Below the pieces are notes generated by a model. It was not told the origin of the DNA. It did no database searches and worked only from the letters and a program-made list of their open reading frames with translations. From Oerskovia douganii (GTDB lineage Bacteria; Actinomycetota; Actinomycetes; Actinomycetales; Cellulomonadaceae): a DNA stretch of 64,000 bases. Numbering within the stretch: the stretch's first letter is position 1; each line of letters starts with the position of its first letter. Both the position numbers and the translations under genes were made by a program. The stretch lies in the NCBI RefSeq assembly GCF_015142735.1, contig NZ_JACSPN010000020.1:1-64000 (forward strand). Reading direction: 5' to 3'. Shown one piece after another: positions 24,049 through 34,530 of this stretch.

Positions 24049-24963
24049 TCAGGCCTGGTCCGCCTCCAGGTCAGCCGGCGGCTCGGTCGCGGGCTCGACC
24101 GACGCCTCGGCGTCCGCCGTCTCCGCCGGGCCCGCGAGGATCAGGTAGAGCTCGCGGCGCGTGCGCTCCAGGAGCGCGAGCGCCTGGGCGGCCTGCTCGT
24201 CGGTGCCCGTGCGGGCGACCTGCCGCAGGGCGTCCGCGACCGACGCGAGCGCGCCACGGAGCTGACGCGCCGGACGGGTCCCGGCGTCGGCGACGTCCTG
24301 CCACGGGGTGCCCAGGTCGTCGGCGTGCTCGGTGACGTAGGTGCGGCCGGCGTCGGTGAGGCTGGCGAGCTTGCGCCCGCCCGAGGCCGTGATGGTCACG
24401 AGGCCCTCGTCCTCGAGCAGGCTCAGCGCGGGGTAGATCGCGCCGGGGCTCGGCCGCCACGCACCTGACGTGCGCTCACCGATCTCCTGGATGACCTGGT
24501 AGCCGTGCATGGGCTCCTCGGCGAGGAGCAGCAGGACCGCGGCGCGGATGTCTCCGCGGCCCGCGCGGCCGCCCGGGCCACGACCTCCGGGGCCGCGGTG
24601 CCCGCGACCACGGGGACCGCCGGGGCCGCCTCCCGGTCCGCGGTGGCCGCGGGGACCGCGGCCCTCGAACCGGTCGTCGAAGCGCTCGTCGTGACCGTGG
24701 TGGCCCGGGTGCTCCGGGTGGTCCCGGTGGTCGTGGGTGTCGTGACCGTCCTCGGGTCGGCCGGGGCCGTCGGGGCGTCCTCCGCGGCGACCGCGAGGGC
24801 CCCCCGGGATGTCGCCGAAGTCCGGGCCGAAGCCCTCCGCGGACGGAGGGAAGTCGTCGCGTCGGCGACGGGTGCGGCCCCCGAAGGGGTCGAGGGCGCC
24901 TGCGCGGCCGGAGCGGTCGCGGGGCGGGCGGGAAGCGTCTGGGTGCTGGTGGGGGGTACGCAT
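24049..24963 (-). CDS. PadR-family regulator with His/Gly/Arg-rich N-terminal extension
   Basis: 304 residues, against about 110-190 for ordinary PadR proteins. The DNA-binding winged helix is at about residues 140-220 (IRAAVLLLLAEEPMHGYQVIQEIGERTSGAWRPSPGAIYPALSLLEDEGLV) and is followed by a dimerisation helix region with ELYLILAG. Residues ~20-135 are low-complexity: first a His/Asp-rich block (DGHDTHDHRDHPEHPGHHGHDE), then Gly/Arg/Pro-rich repeats (GHRGPGGGPGGPRGRGHRG). This may bind metal or nucleic acid, or be an unstructured spacer. ATG at 24963 has CAGGAG upstream. A promoter with overlapping palindrome about 200 nt upstream suggests self-repression. Confidence 0.88.
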   Translation of the reverse strand: MRTPHQHPDASRPPRDRSGRAGALDPFGGRTRRRRDDFPPSAEGFGPDFGDIPGGPRGRRGGRPDGPGRPEDGHDTHDHRDHPEHPGHHGHDERFDDRFEGRGPRGHRGPGGGPGGPRGRGHRGPGGRGPGGRAGRGDIRAAVLLLLAEEPMHGYQVIQEIGERTSGAWRPSPGAIYPALSLLEDEGLVTITASGGRKLASLTDAGRTYVTEHADDLGTPWQDVADAGTRPARQLRGALASVADALRQVARTGTDEQAAQALALLERTRRELYLILAGPAETADAEASVEPATEPPADLEADQA

Positions 24964-25139
24964 GGGGATTCTCCTGCAGGGTCGTGTCGTGTGGGGCCCT
25001 TCGCGGGCGTCCGAGCATTCGGGCTCGGGAGGCGGGTGCCGGTGGGTTCTCGTCGGTTCTCCGACGGGTCCTCGGCCTGGCGTCCGGGTCCTCGGCGCGG
25101 TGCGGTCCGTCCGTCCGTCTGCCGCGTCGATGAGTTAAA

Positions 25140-25168
25140 GATATATCGTTGACGTATCGATAGTCAAC
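25140..25168 (-). promoter_or_regulatory. padR promoter with overlapping operator-like palindrome
   Basis: On the - strand TTGACT (25162-25167) and TATATC (25140-25145) are separated by 16 nt: a good -35/-10 pair, rare in this GC-rich DNA. The spacer holds TATCGATA flanked by GTTGAC...GTCAAC (25148-25168), so a dimeric regulator, most simply PadR itself, would block the polymerase. The AT-rich character matches known PadR operators. Confidence 0.6.
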
Positions 25169-25367
25169 CCCCGATCTCGATCAGGTTGCGGGACCCGCCC
25201 CCCACCCGGTTCGCCCGCCACGAGACACCGTCCAGGTCGTACAGTGACGGGAAGGCCCAGGCGGCGCTCGCACCGCCCGGGACCGGCAGTCAGCAGCACC
25301 CGTGCAACGACGCACGACCCCGCACCGTCGCACGTCCCACGCCCACCGAGACCCGACAGAGGCGCAG

Positions 25368-26311
25368 ATGACGACCAGCACACCGGGACCCACGCGGGTC
25401 CCCCGGCACTACCTCATGTGCCGCCCCACGTACTTCACGGTCAGCTACGAGATCAACCCGTGGATGGACCGCGCCCGACCCGTCGACACCGCGCTCGCCG
25501 TCTCCCAGTGGGAGCGCCTGCGCGACGTGTACCTCGACCTCGGGCACCGCGTCGAGCAGATCGCCCCCGAGCCCGGCCTGCCGGACATGGTCTACGCGGC
25601 CAACGGCGCGACCGTGGTCGACGGCCTGGTCTACTCCGCGCTCTTCCGCCACCCCGAGCGCGCCCCCGAGGGCCCCGCCTACCTCAAGTGGTTCGCCGAC
25701 CGCGGCTACGTGACCCACTCGGCCGACCACGTCAACGAGGGCGAGGGCGACCTGCTCGTCGCGGGCGACGTCGTGCTGGCCGGCACGGGGTTCCGCACCG
25801 AGCGCAGCGCGCACCAGGAGGCCGCGAACCTCTGGGGCCGCGAGGTCGTCACGCTCGAGCTCGTCGACCCGCGCTTCTACCACCTCGACACCGCGCTCGT
25901 GGTGCTGCGCGGCAGCGAGGGCGCGCCGCGCCTGGCGCCCGGCGGCGCACCGCCGCCGTTCCTCGCCCCCCTGCCCGACGGCGCCGCTCCCCCACCCGAG
26001 GCCCCGCACCTCGCGCCCGCCCCCGCCGCCCAGGTGCCGCTCGACCTGGCCTACTACCCGCCCGCCTTCTCGCCCGCCTCCCAGGAGGTCCTGGCCGAGA
26101 GGTTCCCCGACGCGCACCACGCGACCGAGGACGACGCCCTGGTGCTCGGGCTCAACGCCGTGAGCGACGGGCGGCACGTGGTCCACACCCCGGCCGCGAC
26201 CCACTTCGCGGGCGCCCTCGCCGAGCGGGGCTACGAGACGATCGCGGTCGACACGTCCGAGCTGCTGCGCGGCGGCGGCGGCGCCAAGTGCTGCACGCTG
26301 GAGATCCGGTC

Positions 26312-26315
<4 letters not shown>
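25368..26315 (+). CDS. ddaH: Dimethylargininase / amidinotransferase-family hydrolase
   Basis: 315 residues of the pentein (guanidino-modifying) fold: RHYLMCRPTYFTVSYEINPWM at the start, NEGEGDLLVAGD, RFYHLDTAL, and the nucleophile in GGGGAKCCTLEIRS at the C-terminus. DDAH splits methylarginines to citrulline; related enzymes act on arginine. A Pro/Ala-rich insertion at about residues 185-225 (APGGAPPPFLAPLPDGAAPPPEAP) is not part of the core fold. ATG at 25368 after a GC-rich leader. The stop overlaps rocD as ATGA, so the pair probably degrades arginine-type guanidino compounds towards glutamate semialdehyde. Confidence 0.87.
25972..25987 (+). repeat. Dispersed 16-mer, copy 5 (inside ddaH)
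   Basis: Exact TGCCCGACGGCGCCGC, in frame as (L)PDGAA within the Pro-rich insertion of the dimethylargininase. It shares 22 bp with copy 4. Confidence 0.6.
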
Positions 26316-28913
<2,598 letters not shown>

Positions 28914-28938
28914 CGCCCGCCTGCACATCGCCGTACCC

Positions 28939-28977
28939 GACGGGCGGCCGCGGACCCCTGGTCTGCGGCCGCCCGTC
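28939..28977 (+). terminator. 13-bp hairpin after the aminotransferase
   Basis: GACGGGCGGCCGC (28939-28951) pairs perfectly with GCGGCCGCCCGTC (28965-28977), about 25 nt past the stop. Closes the ddaH-rocD-aminotransferase unit. Confidence 0.82.
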
Positions 28978-29181
28978 GTCGCATGATGGAGGTCTCGGTC
29001 GCTGCGGCGCCCGCCCCCGTCGGCTCGGTCGCCTGGTGGACAGGGTCGCCCGGTCGCGACAGGACGTGGCAGGACGGGCCGACGCGACCAAGGACCCGGC
29101 CGCCCGGGGCACCGATGAGTTCTCGCTCCTCCCGCGGTCGGAACTGGACAGACCCGTGCACCACCCCTGAAGGGAGCACGC

Positions 29182-30306
29182 ATGACCAGCCCACCAGATC
29201 TCGCGATCGAGGCCCACGGCCTCGTGAAGCACTTCAAGGAGACCCGCGCCGTCGACGGGATCGACCTGGTCGTCCCGACCGGCACGGTCTACGGGGTCCT
29301 CGGCCCCAACGGCGCGGGCAAGACGACGGCCGTCCGCATGCTCACGACCCTCCTGCGCCCCGACGCCGGCACGGCCCGCGTCCTGGGGCACGACGTCCTG
29401 GCCCAGCCCGACGCGGTCCGCTCGCTCGTGGGCCTCACAGGCCAGTACGCGTCGGTCGACGAGGACCTCACGGGCGCCGAGAACCTGATCGTGATCGCCC
29501 GCCTGTACGGCTTCACGACCTTCGCCGCCAAGCGCCGCGCCCTCGACCTCATGGAGGCGTTCGGGATCCTCATGGAGGCGTTCGGGATCGCCGAGGCCGC
29601 GAACCGTCCCGTCAAGACGTACTCGGGCGGCATGCGCCGCCGCATCGACCTCGCGGCGAGCCTCGTCATGAGCCCTCGCGTCCTGTTCCTCGACGAGCCG
29701 ACCACAGGGCTCGACCCCCGCAGCCGCAACCAGGTGTGGGACATCATCCGGGTCCTCGTGGCCGACGGCGCGACGGTCCTGCTCACCACCCAGTACCTCG
29801 AGGAGGCCGACCAGCTCGCGGACCGCATCGCCGTGATCGACCACGGCAAGGTCATCGCCGAGGGCACCGCGACCGAGCTCAAGCGCTCGGTCGGTGCGGG
29901 GTCGGTGAGCCTGCGGCTCGCGGCCTCCGGAGACCGCCCCCGGGCCGCGGAGATCGTCGAGCGCACGCTCGGGGCGGAGGTCGTGCTCGCGGCGGACCCG
30001 TACGCGTTCTCCGCGCGCGTGCCCGACGACGGCGCCGACCTCGCGGCGCAGGTCCTGCCGGCCCTCGCGGACGCCGGGATCACGGTGCCCGAGTTCACGC
30101 TGGGGCAGCCGAGCCTCGACGAGGTCTTCCTCGCCCTCACGGGCCAGCCGGTCGACGAGGGCGACGAGGACGGCGAGAGCCGCCCGGCCGGCGGCGACGG
30201 CGACGGGGGCGACCGGTCCACGCGCCGGGGACGGCGCGCTGCCCGCGGCAGCGCCCCCGGGGCGCGCGGCGAACCCAGCAGCACGATCGACGGGGAGGTG
30301 GCCTGA
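29182..30306 (+). CDS. DrrA-type ABC transporter ATP-binding protein
   Basis: 374 residues. Walker [10 protein letters not shown] (Lys47), Q-loop [14 protein letters not shown], signature [15 protein letters not shown], Walker [14 protein letters not shown] and the DrrA C-terminal domain to about residue 325 are intact. The family exports drugs, lipids or glycolipids with a DrrB permease. Residues 123-136 are LMEAFGI repeated twice by an exact 21-bp duplication in the helical subdomain. The last ~50 residues are charged and Gly-rich. ATG at 29182 preceded by AAGGGAG; overlaps the permease by 1 nt. Confidence 0.94.
   Translation: MTSPPDLAIEAHGLVKHFKETRAVDGIDLVVPTGTVYGVLGPNGAGKTTAVRMLTTLLRPDAGTARVLGHDVLAQPDAVRSLVGLTGQYASVDEDLTGAENLIVIARLYGFTTFAAKRRALDLMEAFGILMEAFGIAEAANRPVKTYSGGMRRRIDLAASLVMSPRVLFLDEPTTGLDPRSRNQVWDIIRVLVADGATVLLTTQYLEEADQLADRIAVIDHGKVIAEGTATELKRSVGAGSVSLRLAASGDRPRAAEIVERTLGAEVVLAADPYAFSARVPDDGADLAAQVLPALADAGITVPEFTLGQPSLDEVFLALTGQPVDEGDEDGESRPAGGDGDGGDRSTRRGRRAARGSAPGARGEPSSTIDGEVA
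29548..29589 (+). repeat. Exact 21-bp in-frame tandem duplication in the DrrA-type gene
   Basis: 29548-29568 and 29569-29589 are identical, both encoding LMEAFGI. It lies between the Q-loop and the ABC signature, where homologues have a single copy of this helix, and is therefore likely a recent slippage event. Confidence 0.95.
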
Positions 30307-31148
30307 TGGCCGCGACACAGACCGAGGTCATCACGACCCCGGAGGCGCAGGCCCTCCGGGCGGCGATCTCGATGGACCAGCACCCGACACGACCCTCTCC
30401 GCTCGCGAACACCCTGACGTTCGCGTGGCGGGCGCTGCTCAAGATCAAGCACGTGCCGGAGCAGCTCTTCGACGTGACCCTGACGCCGATCATCTTCACG
30501 CTCATGTTCACGTACCTGTTCGGCGGGGCGATCGCCGGGGACCCGGAGACGTATCTCCAGTACCTGCTGCCCGGCATCCTGGTGCAGACGGTCCTGATCA
30601 TCACGGTCTACACGGGGTTCACGCTCAACACGGACATCACCAAGGGGGTGTTCGACCGGTTCCGGTCGCTGCCGATCTGGCGGCCGGCCCCCATCGTGGG
30701 CGCGCTCCTGGGCGACACCGTCCGCTACACGATCGCCTCGGTCATCACGGTGGGCCTGGGGCTCGCGATCGGGTTCAGGCCCGAGGGCGGGGTCGTCGGG
30801 GTGCTCCTGGCGGTCGTCCTGCTGCTGGTCTTCGCGTTCGCGATCAGCTGGATCTTCACGATCCTGGGCCTCGTGATGCGCACGCCCAACGCGGTCATGG
30901 GGGTCTCGATGCTGATCCTCATGCCGCTGACGTTCGCGTCGAACATCTTCGTGGACCCGGACACCATGCCCGCGGTGCTCAAGGCGTGGGTCGAGGTCAA
31001 CCCCGTGAGCCACCTCGCGACCGCGGTCCGGGCGCTCATGGCCGGCACGGCGACGTTCGACCAGATCGGCTGGGTCCTGCTCGCCTCCGTGGTCCTGACC
31101 GCGATCTTCGCGCCGATCACCATGCACCTGTACCGGACGCGCAACTGA
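30306..31148 (+). CDS. DrrB-type ABC-2 permease
   Basis: 280 residues with six membrane helices. PIIFTLMFTYLFGGAIAG, YLLPGILVQTVLIITVYTGFTLNTDITKGVFDRFRSLPIWRPAPIVGALLGDTVRY, and the ABC-2 signature FASNIFVDPDTMPAVLKAWVEVNPVSHLATAVRALM are typical of daunorubicin-resistance-like exporters. ATG is formed with the ATPase stop as TGATG. Substrate unknown; no antibiotic biosynthesis genes are nearby, so it is more likely housekeeping lipid or drug efflux. Confidence 0.94.
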   Translation: MAATQTEVITTPEAQALRAAISMDQHPTRPSPLANTLTFAWRALLKIKHVPEQLFDVTLTPIIFTLMFTYLFGGAIAGDPETYLQYLLPGILVQTVLIITVYTGFTLNTDITKGVFDRFRSLPIWRPAPIVGALLGDTVRYTIASVITVGLGLAIGFRPEGGVVGVLLAVVLLLVFAFAISWIFTILGLVMRTPNAVMGVSMLILMPLTFASNIFVDPDTMPAVLKAWVEVNPVSHLATAVRALMAGTATFDQIGWVLLASVVLTAIFAPITMHLYRTRN

Positions 31149-31167
31149 GCGCTGCTCGCCGGTGCCT

Positions 31168-31203
31168 CAGGACGGGCGCGACCCCGCGGTCGCGCTCGTC
31201 CTG
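31168..31203. terminator. Bidirectional 15-bp hairpin
   Basis: Arms 31168-31182 and 31189-31203 pair at 14 of 15 positions (the exception is a possible G-U) with a 6-nt loop, between the convergent DrrB-type (+) and stress-protein (-) stops. Confidence 0.85.
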
Positions 31204-31222
31204 ACGCTGCCGTGGACGGCTC

Positions 31223-32173
31223 TCAGCTCGCCGACGCCCCGTCACCGGCGGCCGGGACCTTCTCGTCCTCGCAGCGCTTGGTCACGACCATGACCGGGCA
31301 GGCCGAGTGGTGCAGCACGGCCTGGCTCGTCGAACCGAGCAGCAGCCCGGTGAAGCCGCCGCGCCCGCGCGAGCCCACGACGATCAGGTCCGAGGCCGTC
31401 GAGAACTCGGTGAGGAGCTCCGCGCCGGTCCCGTCCAGGACGATGCGCTTGATGCTGACGTCGGGGTTCTCGGCCTCGTGCCGGTCCACGATGACGTTGA
31501 GCCCCTCGGTGATGTCGTCCAGGACCTGCTGGTGGTCGATCGAGGCGGGCAACCAGGCGAGCAGCCCCGCACCGGCCCCCACGGGGACCCCGGCGACGGC
31601 CACGAGCTCGGCCTTCCACGCCCGCGCCTGCTTGATCGCGTGCCGCAGGGCGATGTCCGCCGAGGGCGACCCGTCGACGCCGACGACGATGCGCTTGAGC
31701 GGGGCGACGGTCGGCAGGTCGCCTGCCTCGTCCGTCCCCGACTTCAACGGCACGACGACGGTGGGGCACCGGGAGTGCGCGGGGAGCGCCGAGGACACGG
31801 TCCCGAGGAGCCGTTCGGTGAACCCACCGCGCCCCCTCGTGCCGACCACGACCAGGCCGTAGTCCTTCGAGAGCTCGACGAGGACGCCGGCCGCGTCGCC
31901 GGTCGCGATCGCCGCGGTGGTCCTCACGCCTGCGGCCTCTGCGCGCTGGGTGGCCTCTGCCAGGACGGCCTTGGCGCCCTCCTGGATGGCGGTGTCGTCG
32001 AGAGCGGCGTAGCCGCCGTCGAGCGAGGCCGCGGTGAAGGAGGGGAGCGAGTACGAGCACACGACGTGCAGGGGCCAACCGACCTGGCGGGCGTACGCAG
32101 CAGCCCAGTCCAGCGCGTGCAGGCTGGGGGCCGATCCGTCGACGCCGACGAGCACGATCTCCGCACGGGTCAT
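31223..32173 (-). CDS. Tandem universal stress protein (two UspA domains)
   Basis: 316 residues made of two UspA repeats (about 1-145 and 155-305). Each begins with a strand ending in VGVDGS and carries the ATP-binding G-2x-G-9x-G(S/T)-like signature (VVVGTRGRGGFTERLLGTVSSALPAHSRCPTVVVP; VVGSRGRGGFTGLLLGSTSQAVLHHSACPVMVV). Such proteins bind ATP and help in dormancy and stress survival. ATG at 32173 has AAGGAGA upstream. Monocistronic between two terminators. Confidence 0.95.
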   Translation of the reverse strand: MTRAEIVLVGVDGSAPSLHALDWAAAYARQVGWPLHVVCSYSLPSFTAASLDGGYAALDDTAIQEGAKAVLAEATQRAEAAGVRTTAAIATGDAAGVLVELSKDYGLVVVGTRGRGGFTERLLGTVSSALPAHSRCPTVVVPLKSGTDEAGDLPTVAPLKRIVVGVDGSPSADIALRHAIKQARAWKAELVAVAGVPVGAGAGLLAWLPASIDHQQVLDDITEGLNVIVDRHEAENPDVSIKRIVLDGTGAELLTEFSTASDLIVVGSRGRGGFTGLLLGSTSQAVLHHSACPVMVVTKRCEDEKVPAAGDGASAS

Positions 32174-32366
32174 GGTTCCGTCTCCTTCCGAGGGCAAACG
32201 TCCATCCTGAGACAAACCTATCGAAAGAACAGGCAAAGTCCACTGTGGTGCCGGGGTTCGATCGACCGCGCGTCGCGACCGTCCCGGAGGCCTGGGGCCG
32301 CCGCCCCGCCCCTGCCGCTCACCACCCCGACCCAGCCCGGGCAGGGCGGGGTCCCACCGGGTACGA

Positions 32367-32409
32367 CAGAGCCCCGCCACCCCGCACGAGGCGGGAGGAC
32401 GGGGCTCTG
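32367..32409 (-). terminator. Terminator of the NlpC/P60 gene
   Basis: CAGAGCCCC (32367-32375) and GGGGCTCTG (32401-32409) close a stem with an additional CCCGC/GCGGG inner helix, about 50 nt past the NlpC/P60 stop. The rest of the gap 32174-32459 shows the stress-protein 5' region and nothing else. Confidence 0.75.
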
Positions 32410-32459
32410 GTGGACTGCGGAGATCACTCCCGCGCGGCCTCGGAGGACCGCGGGTGGTC

Positions 32460-33248
32460 TCAGGCGACGCGGATGAACGTCGGGTTCGACTGCCAGATCT
32501 GACGGACCTGGATGGTCTTGCCGGGACGCGGCGCGTCGATCTGCATGCCGTCACCGGCGTAGATCGAGATGTGGCCGGGGGTCCAGATGAGGTCACCGGG
32601 CTGAGCGTCGGCACGCGACACCTTGGTGCCCACGTTGCCCTGGCCGCTCGACGTGCGAGGCAGGCTGATGCCGGCCTGCGCGAACACGTACTGGGTGAAG
32701 CCCGAGCAGTCGAAGCCGTCGGGCGAGGTGCCGCCGTAGACGTACGGGACGCCCACGTAGCGGGTGGCGATCGAGACGATCGAGGAGCCGGCGGCGGAGG
32801 CCGGGACCTCGACGGCAGCCTTCTTCTCGGTCGTGGCCGTGCTGGCCGCAGCGGTGGCCGTGCGCTCGCTGGAGCGCGACGGGGTCGTGGTGGCGCGGGT
32901 CTCGACGACGCGCTCGACCACGGGCTCCGGAGCCGGGGTCACGGCGACGGCCGCGCTCTCGATCGCGAAGCCGGCCTCGGCGGCGACCGTGACGGCCGGA
33001 GCGGACTCGAGCGCCGCGCGAGCCTGCGTCGTGAGGGCGTTCAGGTCGACGGTGTTGAGCTTGGTCGAGTCCTGCTCGACGGGGGCTGCGGTGGCAGCGG
33101 TGCCGCCCAGCATCGAGACGATGAGTCCCGACGAGGCAGCGACGACAGCGGTGCGGCGGCCGACGGAGGAAGCCGTCGCCGCCGAAGCAAGGGTGGAAAG
33201 CGGGCGTCGTGCTGCACGATGGCGTGCGCCGTTCGTCACTGCGTTCAC
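32460..33248 (-). CDS. Secreted NlpC/P60 cell-wall endopeptidase
   Basis: 262 residues. N-terminal basic stretch and hydrophobic signal peptide (cleavage likely after about residue 55, AATAA), a Ser/Thr/Ala-rich linker (60-150) and a C-terminal NlpC/P60 domain (152-262) with nucleophile Cys181 in FDCSGFTQYVF and His226 in TPGHISIYAG. It cleaves peptide stems of peptidoglycan. GTG start at 33248 with CAGGAGAGG upstream. A c-di-AMP riboswitch fills the leader, a recurring arrangement for wall hydrolases in actinobacteria. Confidence 0.95.
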   Translation of the reverse strand: MNAVTNGARHRAARRPLSTLASAATASSVGRRTAVVAASSGLIVSMLGGTAATAAPVEQDSTKLNTVDLNALTTQARAALESAPAVTVAAEAGFAIESAAVAVTPAPEPVVERVVETRATTTPSRSSERTATAAASTATTEKKAAVEVPASAAGSSIVSIATRYVGVPYVYGGTSPDGFDCSGFTQYVFAQAGISLPRTSSGQGNVGTKVSRADAQPGDLIWTPGHISIYAGDGMQIDAPRPGKTIQVRQIWQSNPTFIRVA

Positions 33249-33261
33249 TGGATACCTCTCC

Positions 33262-33445
33262 TGGACGCCTGCGAGGTCAGCTGTCGGGTTCGGGTGGGAG
33301 AATCACCCGGCCGTCAGGACCGAGGTCCTTCAGGCTTCACCCCAAGGGCACCGTTGCCGGTACCCGAATTTGGGTCCCCCGTCCCTGTCAGCGGGTCGTG
33401 GTGTTCCTCTCGCGGTGACAGGGTTAGGCGTTCCGCGCGAGGGCT
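33262..33445 (-). promoter_or_regulatory. c-di-AMP (ydaO/yuaA) riboswitch
   Basis: The - strand leader contains the characteristic conserved blocks in order: CGCGGAAC, CGAGAGGAACCACGACCCG, ACAGGGACGGGGGACCC, CTTGGGGTGAAGCCT, GGGTGATTCTCCCACCCGAA and CCGACAGCTGACCTCG-CAGGCGTC. These match the ydaO consensus. It lies 13 nt from the GTG of the NlpC/P60 gene. Known members turn wall-hydrolase expression off when c-di-AMP is bound. Confidence 0.93.
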
Positions 33446-33626
33446 CCGACGAATGAGTCTTCCGTGAAGCAGAACCGAACGTACACGACCCGGGGGTGAA
33501 TGTCACGTTCCCGTCACGACGTTCCGGAAGGGCCGGGCAGAGCGGGACGAAGCACCACAAGACCGCCGCCCGGGAGCCCCTGCGGGGCCGCCGCGCGGCT
33601 GACCCCCGACCGACCCGGACAGCACG

Positions 33627-33658
33627 CCGCCCCGCGCCCCCGGGAGGGCGCAGGGCGG
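33627..33658 (-). terminator. Terminator of the DtxR-type regulator
   Basis: CCGCCCCGCGCCC (from 33627) pairs with GGGCGCAGGGCGG (to 33658) with one mismatch, about 22 nt beyond the stop. The preceding ~140 nt show nothing else. Confidence 0.65.
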
Positions 33659-33680
33659 TGGGAGCCGTCGTGCGCTGCGC

Positions 33681-34397
33681 TCAGGGCGCCGAGACGAAGA
33701 TGTGGCGAGCGACGTCGTCGGGCAGGTCGAGGACCGTCTCCGCGCCCGTCGCGGACACCGTGAACGCCCCGGCCTCCGGCGTGACCACGACCTCCTGGCG
33801 AGGCAGGATCCCCGCAGCCGCGAGACGCACGAGGAGGTCCGTGTCCGTCTGGAGCGGCTCCGCGATGCGCTGGACGACGACGCGCAGCTCACCAGGAGCG
33901 CGCCCCGCACGGTCCTGGGCGGCCACGAACGCCGGCAGGGACACCACGCCGTCGAGGTACTCGATCTCCTGGATGTCCTCACCCAGCTCCGAGAGCCCGG
34001 GGATGGGGTTGCCGTAGGGGTCGTAGTGCGGGTGGTCGAGCAGGCCGATGAGGCGCTTCTCGACGAGCTCGCTCATGACGTGCTCCCAGCGGCAGGCCTC
34101 GACGTGCACGAACTCCCAGTCGAGCTTGATGACGTCCGTCAGCAGGCGCTCCGCGAGGCGGTGCTTGCGCATGACGCGCTGCGCCTTCGCGTGGCCGTCG
34201 GGGGTGAGCTCGAGGTGACGGTCCCCCGTCACGACGACCAGACCGTCACGCTCCATGCGCGCCACGGTCTGGGAGACGGTGGGACCCGAATGGCCGAGAC
34301 GCTCCGCGATGCGCGCGCGCAGAGGGACGATCCCCTCTTCGTCGAGCTCGTAGATGGTCTTCAGATACATCTCGGTGGTGTCGATCAGGTCGGTCAC
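33681..34397 (-). CDS. DtxR/IdeR-family metal-dependent regulator
   Basis: 238 residues: winged helix (1-73; RIAERLGHSGPTVSQTVARMERDGLV), dimerisation domain (74-140) and C-terminal SH3-like domain (150-235). All metal ligands known from DtxR are in the same positions: Met10, His79, Glu83, His98, Cys102, Glu105 and His106. It is therefore expected to bind Fe(II) or Mn(II) at both sites and repress metal-uptake genes. The DNA-recognition helix is intact. ATG at 34397. Divergent from serC. No exact iron box is seen in the intergenic region. Confidence 0.93.
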   Translation of the reverse strand: MTDLIDTTEMYLKTIYELDEEGIVPLRARIAERLGHSGPTVSQTVARMERDGLVVVTGDRHLELTPDGHAKAQRVMRKHRLAERLLTDVIKLDWEFVHVEACRWEHVMSELVEKRLIGLLDHPHYDPYGNPIPGLSELGEDIQEIEYLDGVVSLPAFVAAQDRAGRAPGELRVVVQRIAEPLQTDTDLLVRLAAAGILPRQEVVVTPEAGAFTVSATGAETVLDLPDDVARHIFVSAP

Positions 34398-34530
34398 GTC
34401 GCGCTCCTGTCGCTTGGGGGCTCGGGGGCACCTGCCGCACCGGCGGGCCGCTGACCACTAGTTTAGGTCCGAGCCACCGACATTGTGGACGCCTGCCGGT
34501 GCGTGCGCCACGCCGGACTATCGTGGCCCT

